DNA of 64,000 bases from Camellia lanceoleosa (taxonomy: Eukaryota; Streptophyta; Magnoliopsida; Ericales; Theaceae): contig CM045763.1 of NCBI GenBank assembly GCA_025200525.1, forward strand, positions 63,003,018 to 63,067,017. Reading direction: 5' to 3'. The notes under the pieces were generated by a model. The model saw only the letters and a program-made list of their open reading frames with translations. It did no database searches and had not been told where the DNA came from. Numbering within the stretch: position 1 is the stretch's first letter; the number at the start of each line of letters is the position of its first letter. This document shows positions 1 through 10,805 of this stretch, in pieces. Made by a program: the position numbers and the translations under genes.

Positions 1-712
1 ATAGAGTGGCTTGTGGTGAAAGCATGCAGGATGGTCGGGGTTTGGTAAGAAGATGATAGTAGTAAAAAGAGATTTTATTTTATTTTTATATTAAATATAG
101 CGTTTTGTTTATTAATATAGCGTATTTTAGTCATCTTATAATGATTTTCAGGACATAATTGGGAACCTGTGCGACTTACCATTTGAGCTGACCCCCACGA
201 GTGTCCTGCCTGCATTTACGTCATGCATAATAAGATTTTAGCAGTTGCTCATTTGGTGCATGGAAATAATAATCATCCTGAGACTAGGAGACAAGTTTTG
301 GAGCTGTGCAAAATTCAATCATTTGTTCCTTCACTCCTAGTTAGGAGCTCAATATGTATACATTAAGATCCTATTTTATTGTCGAAAAGCCAATTGTAGG
401 GCTTTGGAGTTTTTTGTTGTTACCTGTTTTCTCAAATATTAGTGGCATATAGCTTAAGTAGTTACATGTGGTCATTTTAAGGGAGAGTTCAAATAATGTC
501 AGTTACAGCAAGGAAGTAATTGCAGTCATAGAGCATGTTGATATTAAACGAGCCCTTCTAAATTTTTTCTAATATATATGAATTATTCTATAAAAAATGT
601 GCTATTATTTTCTAATTATGTTCACTCTCTTGTTTTTTAGTCATCATATAATGTATGGGAAAAAGAAGTCACCATGTAATTTATGTTTCTGTACCTGTCT
701 TCTATTTTGCAG
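1..712. other. Non-coding stretch left of the adaptin exons
   Basis: AT-rich sequence with no exon I can recognise. It ends in a plausible splice acceptor (TTTTGCAG) at 712. If the sigma-adaptin exons belong to a longer gene, its earlier exons are either left of the window or absent. Confidence 0.5.
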
Positions 713-814
713 AATGAGCTTGCTATTCTGGAATTCATACACCTCTTAGTTGAAACCATGGATCGCCATTTTGGCAATGTGGTGAGTCTTCTGACAAAGA
801 GAATAAAATAAATT

Positions 815-851
<37 letters not shown>

Positions 852-1031
852 AATAAATATATATATATATATTAATCAATCAAATTTGTAAATTTGCAGT
901 GCGGGCTGGACAACATGGTCCATCTAGAGAAAGCACATTTCAGGCTGGAGATAATGGTCATGAATGGGTGTATTGTTGAGACAAGCAAGGCTAACATTCT
1001 ATCTCCAATACTGATAGACAAGGCGTCGTAA
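713..1031 (+). pseudogene. AP-4 complex sigma subunit, last two exons (diverged copy)
   Basis: Two exons, 713-781 and 900-1031, joined in phase 0 by a 118-bp intron with consensus ends (GTGAGT, TTTGCAG) and ending in TAA. The first encodes NELAILEFIHLLVETMDRHF followed by GNV, the hallmark block of plant AP-4 sigma (NELAILEFIHLLVETMD). The second encodes 43 residues containing HLEKAHF and [18 protein letters not shown]-4 sigma is the small subunit of an adaptor complex that sorts cargo at the trans-Golgi network. The fragment covers about the last 66 of about 143 residues. Several positions that are normally conserved are changed (CELDIMF reads CGLDNMV; a residue is lost near the end), which argues for a decayed duplicate, although the frame and splice sites are open. 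The intron holds CT and TA microsatellites. Homology is clear; whether it is functional is not. Confidence 0.72.
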
Positions 1032-1512
1032 CCATTTTCACTCCAATGCTTTAAACATGCCAAATCTATGCACGCACTTTCTTTGATCTCTTTAGGGTTC
1101 TTGATTCATGTCTTTGTTGTTGTCTCTTGCATAGCAGGATGATGAGCGGAACTAGGGTATTTCAGTGAAATGGATAAGAACTTACAGTTGATTAAATATA
1201 TTGCATTATGAGGTTGGTTGTGTGATTTTTACAATTGCTTGATTGTCTTTAGAAATCAGTAGATATTTTATTCTTTTTCTTGTAATGAAATAAGATGATA
1301 CAAAAATAATAAGAAGGCTCCGTTTGGATTGGTGAATTTGGTAGGAAGGGATTTGAGATTGAACCTCATAAAAATGCAAGTACTAGTGCAAATTCTAACA
1401 TGACAATGTATAATGCAGTCATACTGGGATTGGAGCCCATACTGTTTATTTATCAACATCCTCTGAATTTCATCAACAACTACGTAAGAGAGTGATTATC
1501 AAGAAATATCAC
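1032..1512. other. Non-coding spacer between two gene remnants
   Basis: No coding exon seen. A stretch near 1318 starts GGCTCCGTTTGG, a start common in plant MITEs, but I could not pair it with an inverted end. Confidence 0.4.
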
Positions 1513-1755
1513 CTTTGTGGGTCGAAGCATTTCCTTTATAAACTTCCTTGCTGATTGAATGCTCCAATATTTTCTTTGCCCAATCTGGCGGACCTTTCTC
1601 CAAAGCACTATATACACACTTCCTTATTTGGGCTCCCACATTTGTGGGCAACTTTCTAACAGTTCCAAAGAATTGCGAACTCTGGAATATTAGCATAGCT
1701 TTCACAAGCACTAGTTGCATCGGATCCCCATCATCTATACTCGGCATATCATTCT
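1513..1755 (-). pseudogene. MBD9-like exon remnant
   Basis: An open 81-codon stretch on the minus strand, bounded by an acceptor (TTTGAACAG, exon from 1755) and a donor (CACAAAG then GTGATA, exon end 1513). It encodes VRKLPTNVGAQIRKCVYSAL and then KKILEHSISKEVYKGNAS. This block resembles the region of plant METHYL-CpG-BINDING DOMAIN 9 (a bromodomain/PHD chromatin protein) that, from memory, reads KLPTNVGxRIRKCV...LEHSISKEVYKGNASGPTKKAV. Residues equivalent to GP after GNAS are missing and no neighbouring exon was found, so I read it as a fragment. The assignment rests on recall of the family and needs a BLASTP check. Confidence 0.5.
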
Positions 1756-2287
1756 CTGTTCAAAGAACCAAAAATTTTCTCCCAACTGTGCAAGCAACAA
1801 AAACCAAGTCAAAGCATCGAAGAATTTCCCCATAATTTCATTCTCTTTAATGACTAAAAATAGTGAAAAAGAGATTCAAAGATTGTATAAATTATAAATC
1901 TCATCCAAAAGTTGTAGCTTATAATTTTTATGCAAGAAGGGTAACAAAATCCATATAACTGTTATAGAAAAGAAACATGGGTCTAATCTGGCCCTCAAGG
2001 CATCAGAAATATAAGAATTTCAGATTCAGTCCTTTATACAGGAAGCACAAAAGAAAAATATTGGAAACCAGAACAACATATAAATATTTTTGCAGAAAAA
2101 GGAACAACTATAAACCAAGATTGCAAAATTGGAGATAAACAAAATATCTAGATTAAAAAAAATACAAACACAAAAAGAAGTAGAAAGTTCAAAATGTAGA
2201 ATAACTACATGGAAAATGATACATTTTTTTAAAATTCATTGCAAATTATCTTATAAGCAAAGCTTAAATAAAAAATATACAACCAAT
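1756..2287. other. AT-rich non-coding spacer
   Basis: No coding signal on either strand. The last five bases (2283-2287, CCAAT) are the left target-site duplication of the following LTR-like unit. Confidence 0.5.
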
Positions 2288-5200
2288 TGTAGACGTCCCG
2301 TAAATAAGCTCTGATTCGGACTCAATGTGTGTCACCGCGGTTAAATCTGAACCAAAGAGTCCAAATCGCAAATCGTTTTGAAAAGCAGATTTTTGAAAAA
2401 GTAGTGCCAAACATGGTTGCTTTGCGGATTCTGAGTCGCCACCTAAATATTTTAAAATGGGAAATTTAGGAAACCACGACTCGGTGCGAAGGCCACGTGT
2501 AAAATCATCACCAAAGTGGTCTTGGCTCGAGCTTGGTACGATCGGGGAAGGTCAGCTATGAGCACCCCCTTTCGCCCGGTCCGAAGACCGGCCTCTACTA
2601 ACCGTGATATCCGTTTTTGAAAACTTTATGCGTTCTTATTCCGGTTATTAACGTAGAATTACTATGTGATGCGCACAACACAAAAGTATAGACTAGATTG
2701 CCTAACTTGGAAATAAACATTGCATATCCGTTTTGTCTCGAAAAACGTGTTGTTTTCTTTTGCTACTTGCAAGTAGGCTAAAATGCGGATTTCAACGAGT
2801 TGTTCCAACTCAAGCAATCCAACCTCCACCCACAGGCATTCAAACAGTTTTATCATGTAAGCACTTAGCCGCATGGCAAGCATACTGTTATGTTAAACAT
2901 TCACACGCGTGCGATATGCTAAAGCATAAAATACTTACATCGTACTCCGCGCCAAAACAGTAAACTAGTTAGCAAACATGCATGACCTAGTTCATGTTAA
3001 ATGGCTAATGCAACACAGGCATAGATGCAATCTAGAGTAGGCTCGGCTAACCCTAAATATGGCACATGAGATGCAACAACTATCACGTATTCAATTTTGG
3101 AATTGAAAATTGCGACGCAGTTTGTATGATGTACCGAGCCCGGTGCATGTAAACAAATGCATGGATGCACGCATGCATTGCATAAGGTATGCTAATTTAG
3201 ACGTGCCCTAATCTACCATAAGCAGGTAAATAAAAGGGAGAAAGAAATGGGGGTTGGAAGACATACACCCACTCACGCACACTTATTACATTTTTGCCCT
3301 CGCTCGGAGGGACCAAAATAATAATACAGTCCAAATAAATAATTAACTAAACTAGCTAATTAAATATTACAAATCAACTAAATCAATTAAGTTAAATAAT
3401 TAATCTAATTAAGCATTAAATGCCTCGGGATGAGGGCTAACTGCAGCGCGCGCCCGGGACTCGCTCGGAATCGCACTACCATGCAAGTATGCCTCTGTTT
3501 CTTCTGCTATCCAACTCTGAAAATTACCAAAGTCCTGGGAACACTTTCTTTGGTATTGGAGATCATCATCGGCTGCACAGAATTTCCACCGGCTGAAGGA
3601 TTTGGCCATCGGCACTGAATTGTTCCATCGGTTTGAGGATGAGCTGATCGGCACTAAAAAGTGCCGGTCGGCACAAAATGTTCTGCAGATCCTGCAACTC
3701 ACAGCAGCAGAGGACAAACTATGCATGGCAATGTAATTCAAAGTATGTATGCACCAAACACATCCCACATCATGCTATGGACTCAAGAGGGCATGTGCCT
3801 CGATTCCCGGACCACCAATCGCGCATTTCCATGCGTGATGGCCCGGAGAACCAAGAGTACAACTTTGATTTCAAATGCATGCAATGCAAAGAAGCATATA
3901 AGGGTGCCAAACCTCACTTCAAGAGGCCTTGCATGCACGTCAATGTGATGCAACCCTAAGCATGGCAACTAGCATGTAATAGGGCAATACAATGCAAACC
4001 TAAGTAAGCACACAAGGCAAGCATGCAAACCACATGGAGGATGGGCTTAGACATGAATTAGGCAACTCAAAAGGGCCCAAAATCAGTGGCCAAAGTGCCT
4101 AGAAATAGAGACTAAACACACGCACACACATGCACATGTTAAGGTCCAATCCCAAGGCATACAAAGTCAACTCTCATGCACACTTAAGAGACACAAACAT
4201 GGGCTAATAGCATGCATAAAAAGCTCTGAAATCCATGTTAAGCATGATGCCAAAATATGCAATGAAGCAAGCCAAATGTACAACAAATGGCCCAAGTCTT
4301 GAAACAAGCCAATGAGGCATTGAACTACACTTATGCAAAGTAATTATGGCATGCATTAAACAACCTAAAACAGAGTTTTAGCATGTGAAGGCCAAGCCAA
4401 ATGACCACTTAGATGGCATCTAAGAGGCTTGAAGTCAAAGGCACACAACATGGTCAAAACATGGAGCATTTGATACATGCTTTTAAAGCATTAAAGAGGC
4501 ATGCAAGGCAATCAAACAAGCACATCATAAGGTCTGAAATGGCATGTTAGATGGTTTCAAACCATCAAAATAAAGCAAGCAAGGCATGCTACACTCTCAT
4601 GCTCTTAAGGCCAACAAACCAAATGCAAAGGAGCTATAAGATACAAGTCATGATCGACCAAAACGACTATGGACAGAGCTAAAGCATGTCAAAATAAGCA
4701 TACAAGCTTCATGGATCTAGGCCTAAAACATGCTAGAAAGAAGGCATACAAACCTAGAGCAAGTTAAGGCAATATAAGGCATTACAAAGCAACCATGCAA
4801 AACATGCAAGGAATGCTAAAACCAACTTGAAATCATGTTATAACATGGCAATATAAGCATGGAAAATAAGTCAAACATGCTCAACACACACTCAAGCATA
4901 GACTCACTTAAGAGACCAAAACATGCCCTTTTCAAGGACATCAAGGAGAGGGGGTGGCCCTCCCCTTTTTGAGACTTCAAGGCATGCTCTTCACCACTGA
5001 AATCCCTCAAGATTTCAGTGGTGAAGAGATCCTATCACCAAAATCTCGGATCTCTCCAAAATAGCACAAAATGGGGCCTTTTCAAAGCCTAAAGGGGGTC
5101 AAACTTCCCCAAACCTCACAACACTCTTAATGAACAATAAAGAGGACTTAAAAACAGAGATTTTATGTGTTAATCACTAAGCACAAAAACTGTTTTAAAC

Positions 5201-6002
5201 TAGGTAAAAATAAGATGCAAAAATGGGGGAAAAAGGGGTTAGTATCTCACCCTTGTAGACCTCTTCACGAAGGTTGTGGTTGATGCTTCCTTGAGCTCAA
5301 AATCAGTCAAGAACTCCAAGAACCAGCCCTAGGAACCTCAGTTGCAAGGAGAAGGTGGAACACTAGGTGTTTTAGTGCAATAGTGTGAACTAAAGCACCT
5401 AGTGCACTAAACAAGCAATGAAAGAGAGAGATAGGATAGATACAACTATTCTAACCTAAAGCCAGACCTTGGCTCTCTCTAACAATGGTTAAGTCTCTCA
5501 AGAAGCCAACCCTTGAGCAAAGGGAAGAGCTTTCCCTCTTATAGCCCAAAAGCTTACAAGCTTAGCCACTAAGCAAGCTCATCCCTCCATACACGTGTAT
5601 GGAGGGGAAGACAATTGCACACATGCGAAAATATCTCGAGAAAGCAAGTGCACAAGATCCGCCGGCATAAAATGTCATTTTGACAAAATTTAGTGCCGAC
5701 CGGCACAAAAGAGTGCCGACCGGCACAATAAAGTGCCGATGACAACTCTAGCCAGCCGGTGGCTTCTAGCCCCAGCCGGTGGTGTGTGGGGATGCCTCAA
5801 AAGGCATTCCCTGCCCCTCAAAGGCAAAACACAAGTGTTTGGTGCAAAACCAAACACAAACGGTCAAGTTCGGAGGTCCTGAGGCAGGGCGCGCGCAGCC
5901 GAGATCTCCGGGAACTCCAAACGAACACAAACATGGATAATCACCGAGTGTTCCAATGGCAACGTCCAAGTCTTGAGGACGGTCAAAAATGGGGTGTCTA
6001 CA
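2288..6002 (-). mobile_element. Probable 3.7 kb solo LTR (Ty3/gypsy type)
   Basis: A 3,715-bp unit that begins TGTAGACGTCCCG and ends GGGGTGTCTACA, so its termini are short inverted repeats of the TG...CA kind. It is flanked by identical 5-bp repeats, CCAAT at 2283-2287 and 6003-6007, the duplication length made by LTR-retrotransposon integrases. No gag or pol frame lies inside, and there is no second copy, so a solo LTR left by LTR-LTR recombination is the simplest reading. Minus orientation is favoured: read that way it starts TGTAGACACCCC, has a TATA-like GGCTATAAGAGGG near 5535, and has GTGGCGACTC near its far end. LTRs this long are known in Tat/Ogre-type elements; lineage is inferred. 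The middle is rich in GCATGC-like words. Confidence 0.65.
4987..5028. repeat. Perfect 18-bp inverted repeat (hairpin)
   Basis: Arms 4987-5004 and 5011-5028 are exact reverse complements (CTCTTCACCACTGAAATC) around a 6-nt loop. It lies inside the solo LTR. No uracil tract follows that would suggest a terminator; role unknown. Confidence 0.85.
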
Positions 6003-6007
6003 CCAAT

Positions 6008-7064
6008 CCCAAGCACATCATTGTAGATAAACAACCAACATAAACACAGAAGTTGATTGATGGGCTGAAATTGGGAACAGAAAATTAGTATCATTCAAGA
6101 CTTCTGTCATTAAAATCGCATTTGATATAAATTTTGCAATTCATGATCAGGATTTAAGAATTGAATTCAACTAAACTTGTTTAGTGGCAAGTCAAATCTG
6201 TACGCCTAAAAGTACAAACCATTAGTAAGTGACAATTATTTCTGAAGTCTTGCCTTGCTTATCAAATAAAGGTACTGCTTGGTGCAATGGTAAAAGTTCA
6301 CGTTGCGAAAAGGGAAAATGTTGAATCAAGTCAAAATGTAGCCACTTTGTGCATATAATACAAAGGTTATATCTATATCTAGTTTTGAAATTCAATTATG
6401 TGAATAATAGTTCTACAACAAAGTACAAATTGTAATTGAATTTGGAGAGGCACCAGGATTATTTATTTATTTATTTTTTGTATATATATAATATATACAA
6501 TGTTGTGCTTGTTCAGCTATGTCAATGAAAAAGCGGAGTAAATATGGTTTTTTTTTCCTCCTTTTTTTGATGGTGGCCATGAGTCCAAAAACCAATTACA
6601 AAGCAAAATTTGTTTCAGCAGTAACAACTTAAAAAAGGAAGTTAGGCATCTCCTTCATCCATACACAATTACAAAGTGTTATTATCTCCAATTTTGCAGA
6701 AATATTGTTGCTGATATTTACTTACAAAATAATTCTTTGCTATCAACAACCTTCTCCATAATCAACATCAAAAGCACATGAAAAGCATAACCAAGAACAA
6801 AAGGCCACTGTAAATAATAAGCATGTTGTTGTCTAAGATCTCAAAAAAGGCCATTATCAAAAAATTCTTTTACAAAAATTGTCTAAACTAGTTTCACTGA
6901 AGTCCGATAAATTTACTATATTGTGCGCTTGAGGATCCTTTAAAATCTTCAATTGAAGGACAAAGTAAGGACTCCTACATCAAAAAAGAAAGTAATGTGT
7001 CAGAAAACAAATCAAAACTGTGCAGTCTTGACATGAATAATATAAGTTGTATAAAACCAAATAA
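6008..7064. other. Non-coding region 3' of the FRS gene
   Basis: AT-rich, no coding exon seen. It contains the SINE-like patch at 6278-6340. The bases from 7064 leftward would be 3' UTR of the FRS gene. Confidence 0.5.
6278..6340 (+). repeat. Possible degenerate tRNA-derived SINE head
   Basis: GCTTGGTGCAATGGTAAAAG resembles the pol III A-box end of plant Au-type SINEs, and GTTGAATCAAG about 40 bases later resembles a weak B box (GGTTCGANTC). Short and diverged; no tail or target duplication identified. Confidence 0.25.
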
Positions 7065-9516
7065 TTAAACTTCAGGAGAACTCATTTTCACCTGTAACAA
7101 ATGAGTGAATGAAAGATGGTTCCAAGCTTGAGGTGTTTCTGGGATCATCCATGACATGGGATTGGGCATCTCAACACCCTGTGGATGGAGAGGACTTTGA
7201 TCCATGTTCCTATCTTCGAACACAGGCACATAAAGAAGCATATTATCCTATATTATGCAAATTTACATAAAATCAATAATAAGTGTATGATTAAGAAAGA
7301 AAACATTTATAAATAGAAAATAACCTTCAACCTGTATTGTAGAATCTGTAATAGACGGCTGAGGGGCTGATTGAGATCCCATTTTGCGTCTACTTTTCTT
7401 TACTTTGGGTTGCAATTCAACCCAACTCTTAGGCCTTTTTTTCGGCCTACCCTTCCCCAAACCCTCCTTTTTTTTTAACCCATTCGCTTTAAAAACATGT
7501 GGGTTATGAGGTTGATTTTCTTCTACAACCTTTTCACTTGATTTTTGTGGACATGAAGGTGCATGAGCATCATTTTCTTGTTCATTCACACTAGCTTGTT
7601 TGCTTAAGACATCATCAATCTTTTTTGCCATTTCAATAGAATTTTTCATAAGCATGCATGTAGTTTCTTTGCTTTCAACCGCACGATAACCCAACTTAAT
7701 CAAACTCGGGCACAACATTCTATAACGAGCATTCATATCCAAATCAGCCACAACTTGTTTAGCTACACACCTATTATTTTCTTGCACCAATCCATCTTTG
7801 GCTTTTTTTGCCCATCTCTTCAACAAGTAAGATTCTGGTATCTCTTTGATGTTCATCATGTCAAGGCCTTTCAAAGCATGGGAACACAAAATTCCACATC
7901 TCTCAAACAATCGACAAGTGCATGACACTTGAGGGCCTTGTGGGTTGGCTTTCACTTCATGAACCATAGGCTCATCAGGTATCTTGACCATATAGTCATG
8001 TGAAAGGTTACTTTCATCTTGTTTCCAAGCAAAAGCACGCAAGCTATTCAAATATTCTATCTTGAATAATTCAAAATTTTGGTTTGTGTAAAAATCTCCT
8101 GTATTAATCAACATGGGAACGGGTAATCCGACTCTCGGCAACTTTTGACGAGAAGCATATTCACATTCCAACTCTATGTGGTTAATATCATCAACAACCC
8201 TTTCAAAATGCTTAAAGAAATGCACTATTCCTAAATCCGATTGCAAGAAATTACGAAGCTTGGCATTGAAGCTTTCACTTACCTGTGTAGTATCAGCCCA
8301 AGCCGACCAAACTGTCATAACAAAAGGCTTTGCCCATTTTTTCCTCACCCCATATATAGTAGGCAACCAACTATTATCATGAGCATCAAATCTGTCAAGC
8401 ATTTCTTCCCAAGCAATGCAAAAGCTTTCCTCATCCTCATAATTGTAAATGAATTTACTAAGCTCGGCACCAATCCCACCATGATCACCTACATATTTAC
8501 TTCCCAAGTGCTTAATTGCATTTTGCTTCATATGCCATGTGCATATTCTATGGAATGTGTCAGGCATAACCAACGAAATAGCCTTTGCCATAGCAGGGTC
8601 TTGATCGGTGAAAAATGTTTTTGGTTTCTTTCCCGACATAGCATCCAAGAAACTCCTAAATAACCATTCAAACGAGGCAACAGTTTCATCATAGAGAAGT
8701 GCAGCCCTAAATATAACACTCTTTCTATAATTGTTAAACCCCAAAAAAACTGCTAACGGACGATAATCCTTATGGGTTCTATATGTTGTGTCAAAACTAA
8801 CAAAATCCCCAAACACACTATAGTCAATTATCATTTTTGGATCAGCCCAAAAGATGTTAGTAATTTGTTCTTCAACATCTAATTGCATATTAAAGTGAAA
8901 TGAAGAATCTTTCATTGATTTGTCCGCGAAATACGCCAATAAACTTCCAGCTTCCCCAAACTTCAAGTCCCGTTGTGGTTTGGTCCAAAGATAGTTTTTC
9001 AAATCTTGGCGAGTAAAACCAAGACATTCCCTTCCACCTGTTTGCCGAAATGCAAGCTCAAACGATGATCGTAATCTAATCCCAGAGGCCTCTGCCAAAT
9101 CAGCTTCAATTGCTTGAGCTTTTGTAATTTTTCGTTGCGAAGGCATCAAATGGACACATTCTTGAATATGAAGTGGGTGATTGTGATCATCAAAAAAATC
9201 AGTAACCTCATATTTTTGGCTCTTTTTATTCAATACAACTGTCATAAGTGCCTTGCAACCAGTTCTTGTCTCTTGACGCGGCTTTTTAGTTTTGGTATCC
9301 CTATTGTCTTCACGTCGGAACCCTTCTTTCGAACAAACAAACCTCCTAGAAGTGATCCTCTCTGTTTTTTTGCATGTGTTAGAGTATTCAATTCGAACAC
9401 TGAAACCAGTAATCCTTCCGAACTCATTGTAAAATTTTTTTGCATCATCCAATGAATCAAACTCCAAACCTTTTCGGGGTTTGTAATCTGGTATATTGAG
9501 GTTTGGATTGGCATCC
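7065..9516 (-). CDS. FAR1/FHY3-related (FRS) protein, two visible exons
   Basis: Exon 9516-7332 and exon 7247-7065 are joined in phase 0 across an 84-bp GT-AG intron, giving 788 residues ending ...MSSPEV and TAA. Numbering from the Leu codon at 9467: FAR1 zinc-binding domain 1-98 (C45, C71, H95, H97); MULE-type transposase domain about 205-400 with FVSFDTTYRT (D226), FFTDQDPAM (D288) and SESF (E398); SWIM zinc finger CTCRLF...CSH (C516, C518, C528, H530); a basic AT-hook-like GKGRPKKRPKS at 671-681. FRS proteins are domesticated Mutator-like transposases, mostly acting as nuclear transcription factors in light signalling and development. No in-frame ATG precedes the FAR1 domain; an acceptor (AAAATAG) at 9517 and an in-frame TAA just beyond suggest the start codon is in an unseen upstream exon. 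No TIRs were found around it, favouring a host gene over an active MULE. Confidence 0.85.
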
Positions 9517-9655
9517 CTATTTTAATTTTCAACAACAAAATAAATTATATTATGAAATCATTCAGAGTAATATAACCTTACCACGTTCTTTTTATATAGT
9601 TTCTAGTGAACACATAATTGAGAACATAAATACCTATGATATTTTCTAAATAAAA

Positions 9656-10060
9656 AGTTACACTTATCAAATTGATTGGAAAAATTATAAATTAGTCCCA
9701 GAAGTATAGAAGTTATTGTATATACGTACATTCACAAAAGTTATATAAACCATGTGAACATCTGGTAAAGAAAAAAAAGAAGCCATAGATATACAATATA
9801 TATCCCTATATATATGTGTGTGTGTATGTATATTATGAACATATATACTCCTATAAAAAAAGTTACACTTATCAAATTGATTGGAAAAATTATAAATTAG
9901 TCCCAGAAGTATAGAAGTTATCAGATCCCCACCAACACATACAACACACACGGACAGGGAAAAGAGGTCAAGAAAAAAAAAGAAGCCATAGATATACAAT
10001 ATATATCCCTATATATATGTGTGTGTGTATGCATATTATGAACATATATACTCCTATAAC
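9656..10060. repeat. 205-bp tandem duplication upstream of the FRS gene
   Basis: AGTTACACTTATCAAATTGA begins at 9656 and again at 9861. Both copies continue through the same TAAATTAGTCCCAGAAGTAT block, differ in the middle, and rejoin at GAAGCCATAGATATACAATA and a TATATATGTGTGTGTG tract. It lies 5' of the FRS gene and could fall in its promoter, first intron or 5' UTR. Confidence 0.8.
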
Positions 10061-10680
10061 ACTAGCTATTGAGAGACAGAGCATACAAATCACCTGTTTG
10101 GTCCCAACAAATCTCTCATTCATGGAGGTTCAAAAGCTTCAGTACACATTGATTCATCCATTCATTTTTCACGAATGAAGATTTTTGGTGAGGAGAGAAA
10201 ATTTCTAGAAAAACAATCACTATCGTTTTTGAGCGCGAAAAACTTTTGAGCGTGAAGATGAGAAGTCTCACCAGAAAATGACAATGAAAAGCCCTCAACG
10301 TTAGTTTGTGATCCTCCGTTAGTACAAAACGATGCCGTTTGATGTAAGAGTTAAGACTCTATATGTGTGGCTGAATCTCAACCTTTGATTGCTATATTTG
10401 CTGATGTGTCACGATCCTGTTAATTGGACTGTTTGGTCCAGTTTTAGCCCCAACATGAGAGAAGCCACTCCCTAAATTAAATTTACGAAACTCATAAGAC
10501 GAAATGTATTTATATTTTATCATAAATATAATTTTTGTGATTTTTTTTTTACCACTTAAATTATGACATATATTTGTTATTAAGAACTTAGAGCACACAA
10601 TTAACGACATAAGAATTAAAAAAAAAAAATTCTCTCATATGTAACTGTGATAAAAATGAATAAAATTTAATTGATTCTAG
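10061..10680. other. Non-coding stretch, possible FRS upstream region
   Basis: No coding exon recognised. CAAAACGATGCCGTTTGATG at 10325-10344 resembles the CAAAACGACGTCGTTTTG core found in several MITE ends elsewhere in the window. Confidence 0.4.
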
Positions 10681-10805
10681 GGTAAATTACAAATACACCC
10701 CTCGAGGTTTTCTTAAAATGTGATTTGAAAAATTACAGATACCCCTTTATTAGAATTTTTAATTTGACAAAATTAACTAAAAAAATGAAATTCATAATTA
10801 CTCTC

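Noticed and set aside
3409..3968. Overlapping 93- to 119-codon frames on both strands in the solo LTR
   Set aside because: No domain, frames overlap on opposite strands, and they lie within an LTR-like unit.
8241..8663. 140-codon plus-strand frame within the FRS gene
   Set aside because: Shadow of the conserved minus-strand gene.
10116..10298. 60-codon minus-strand frame as first exon of the FRS gene
   Set aside because: Composition is unlike FRS N-termini and no suitable donor with matching phase was evident.
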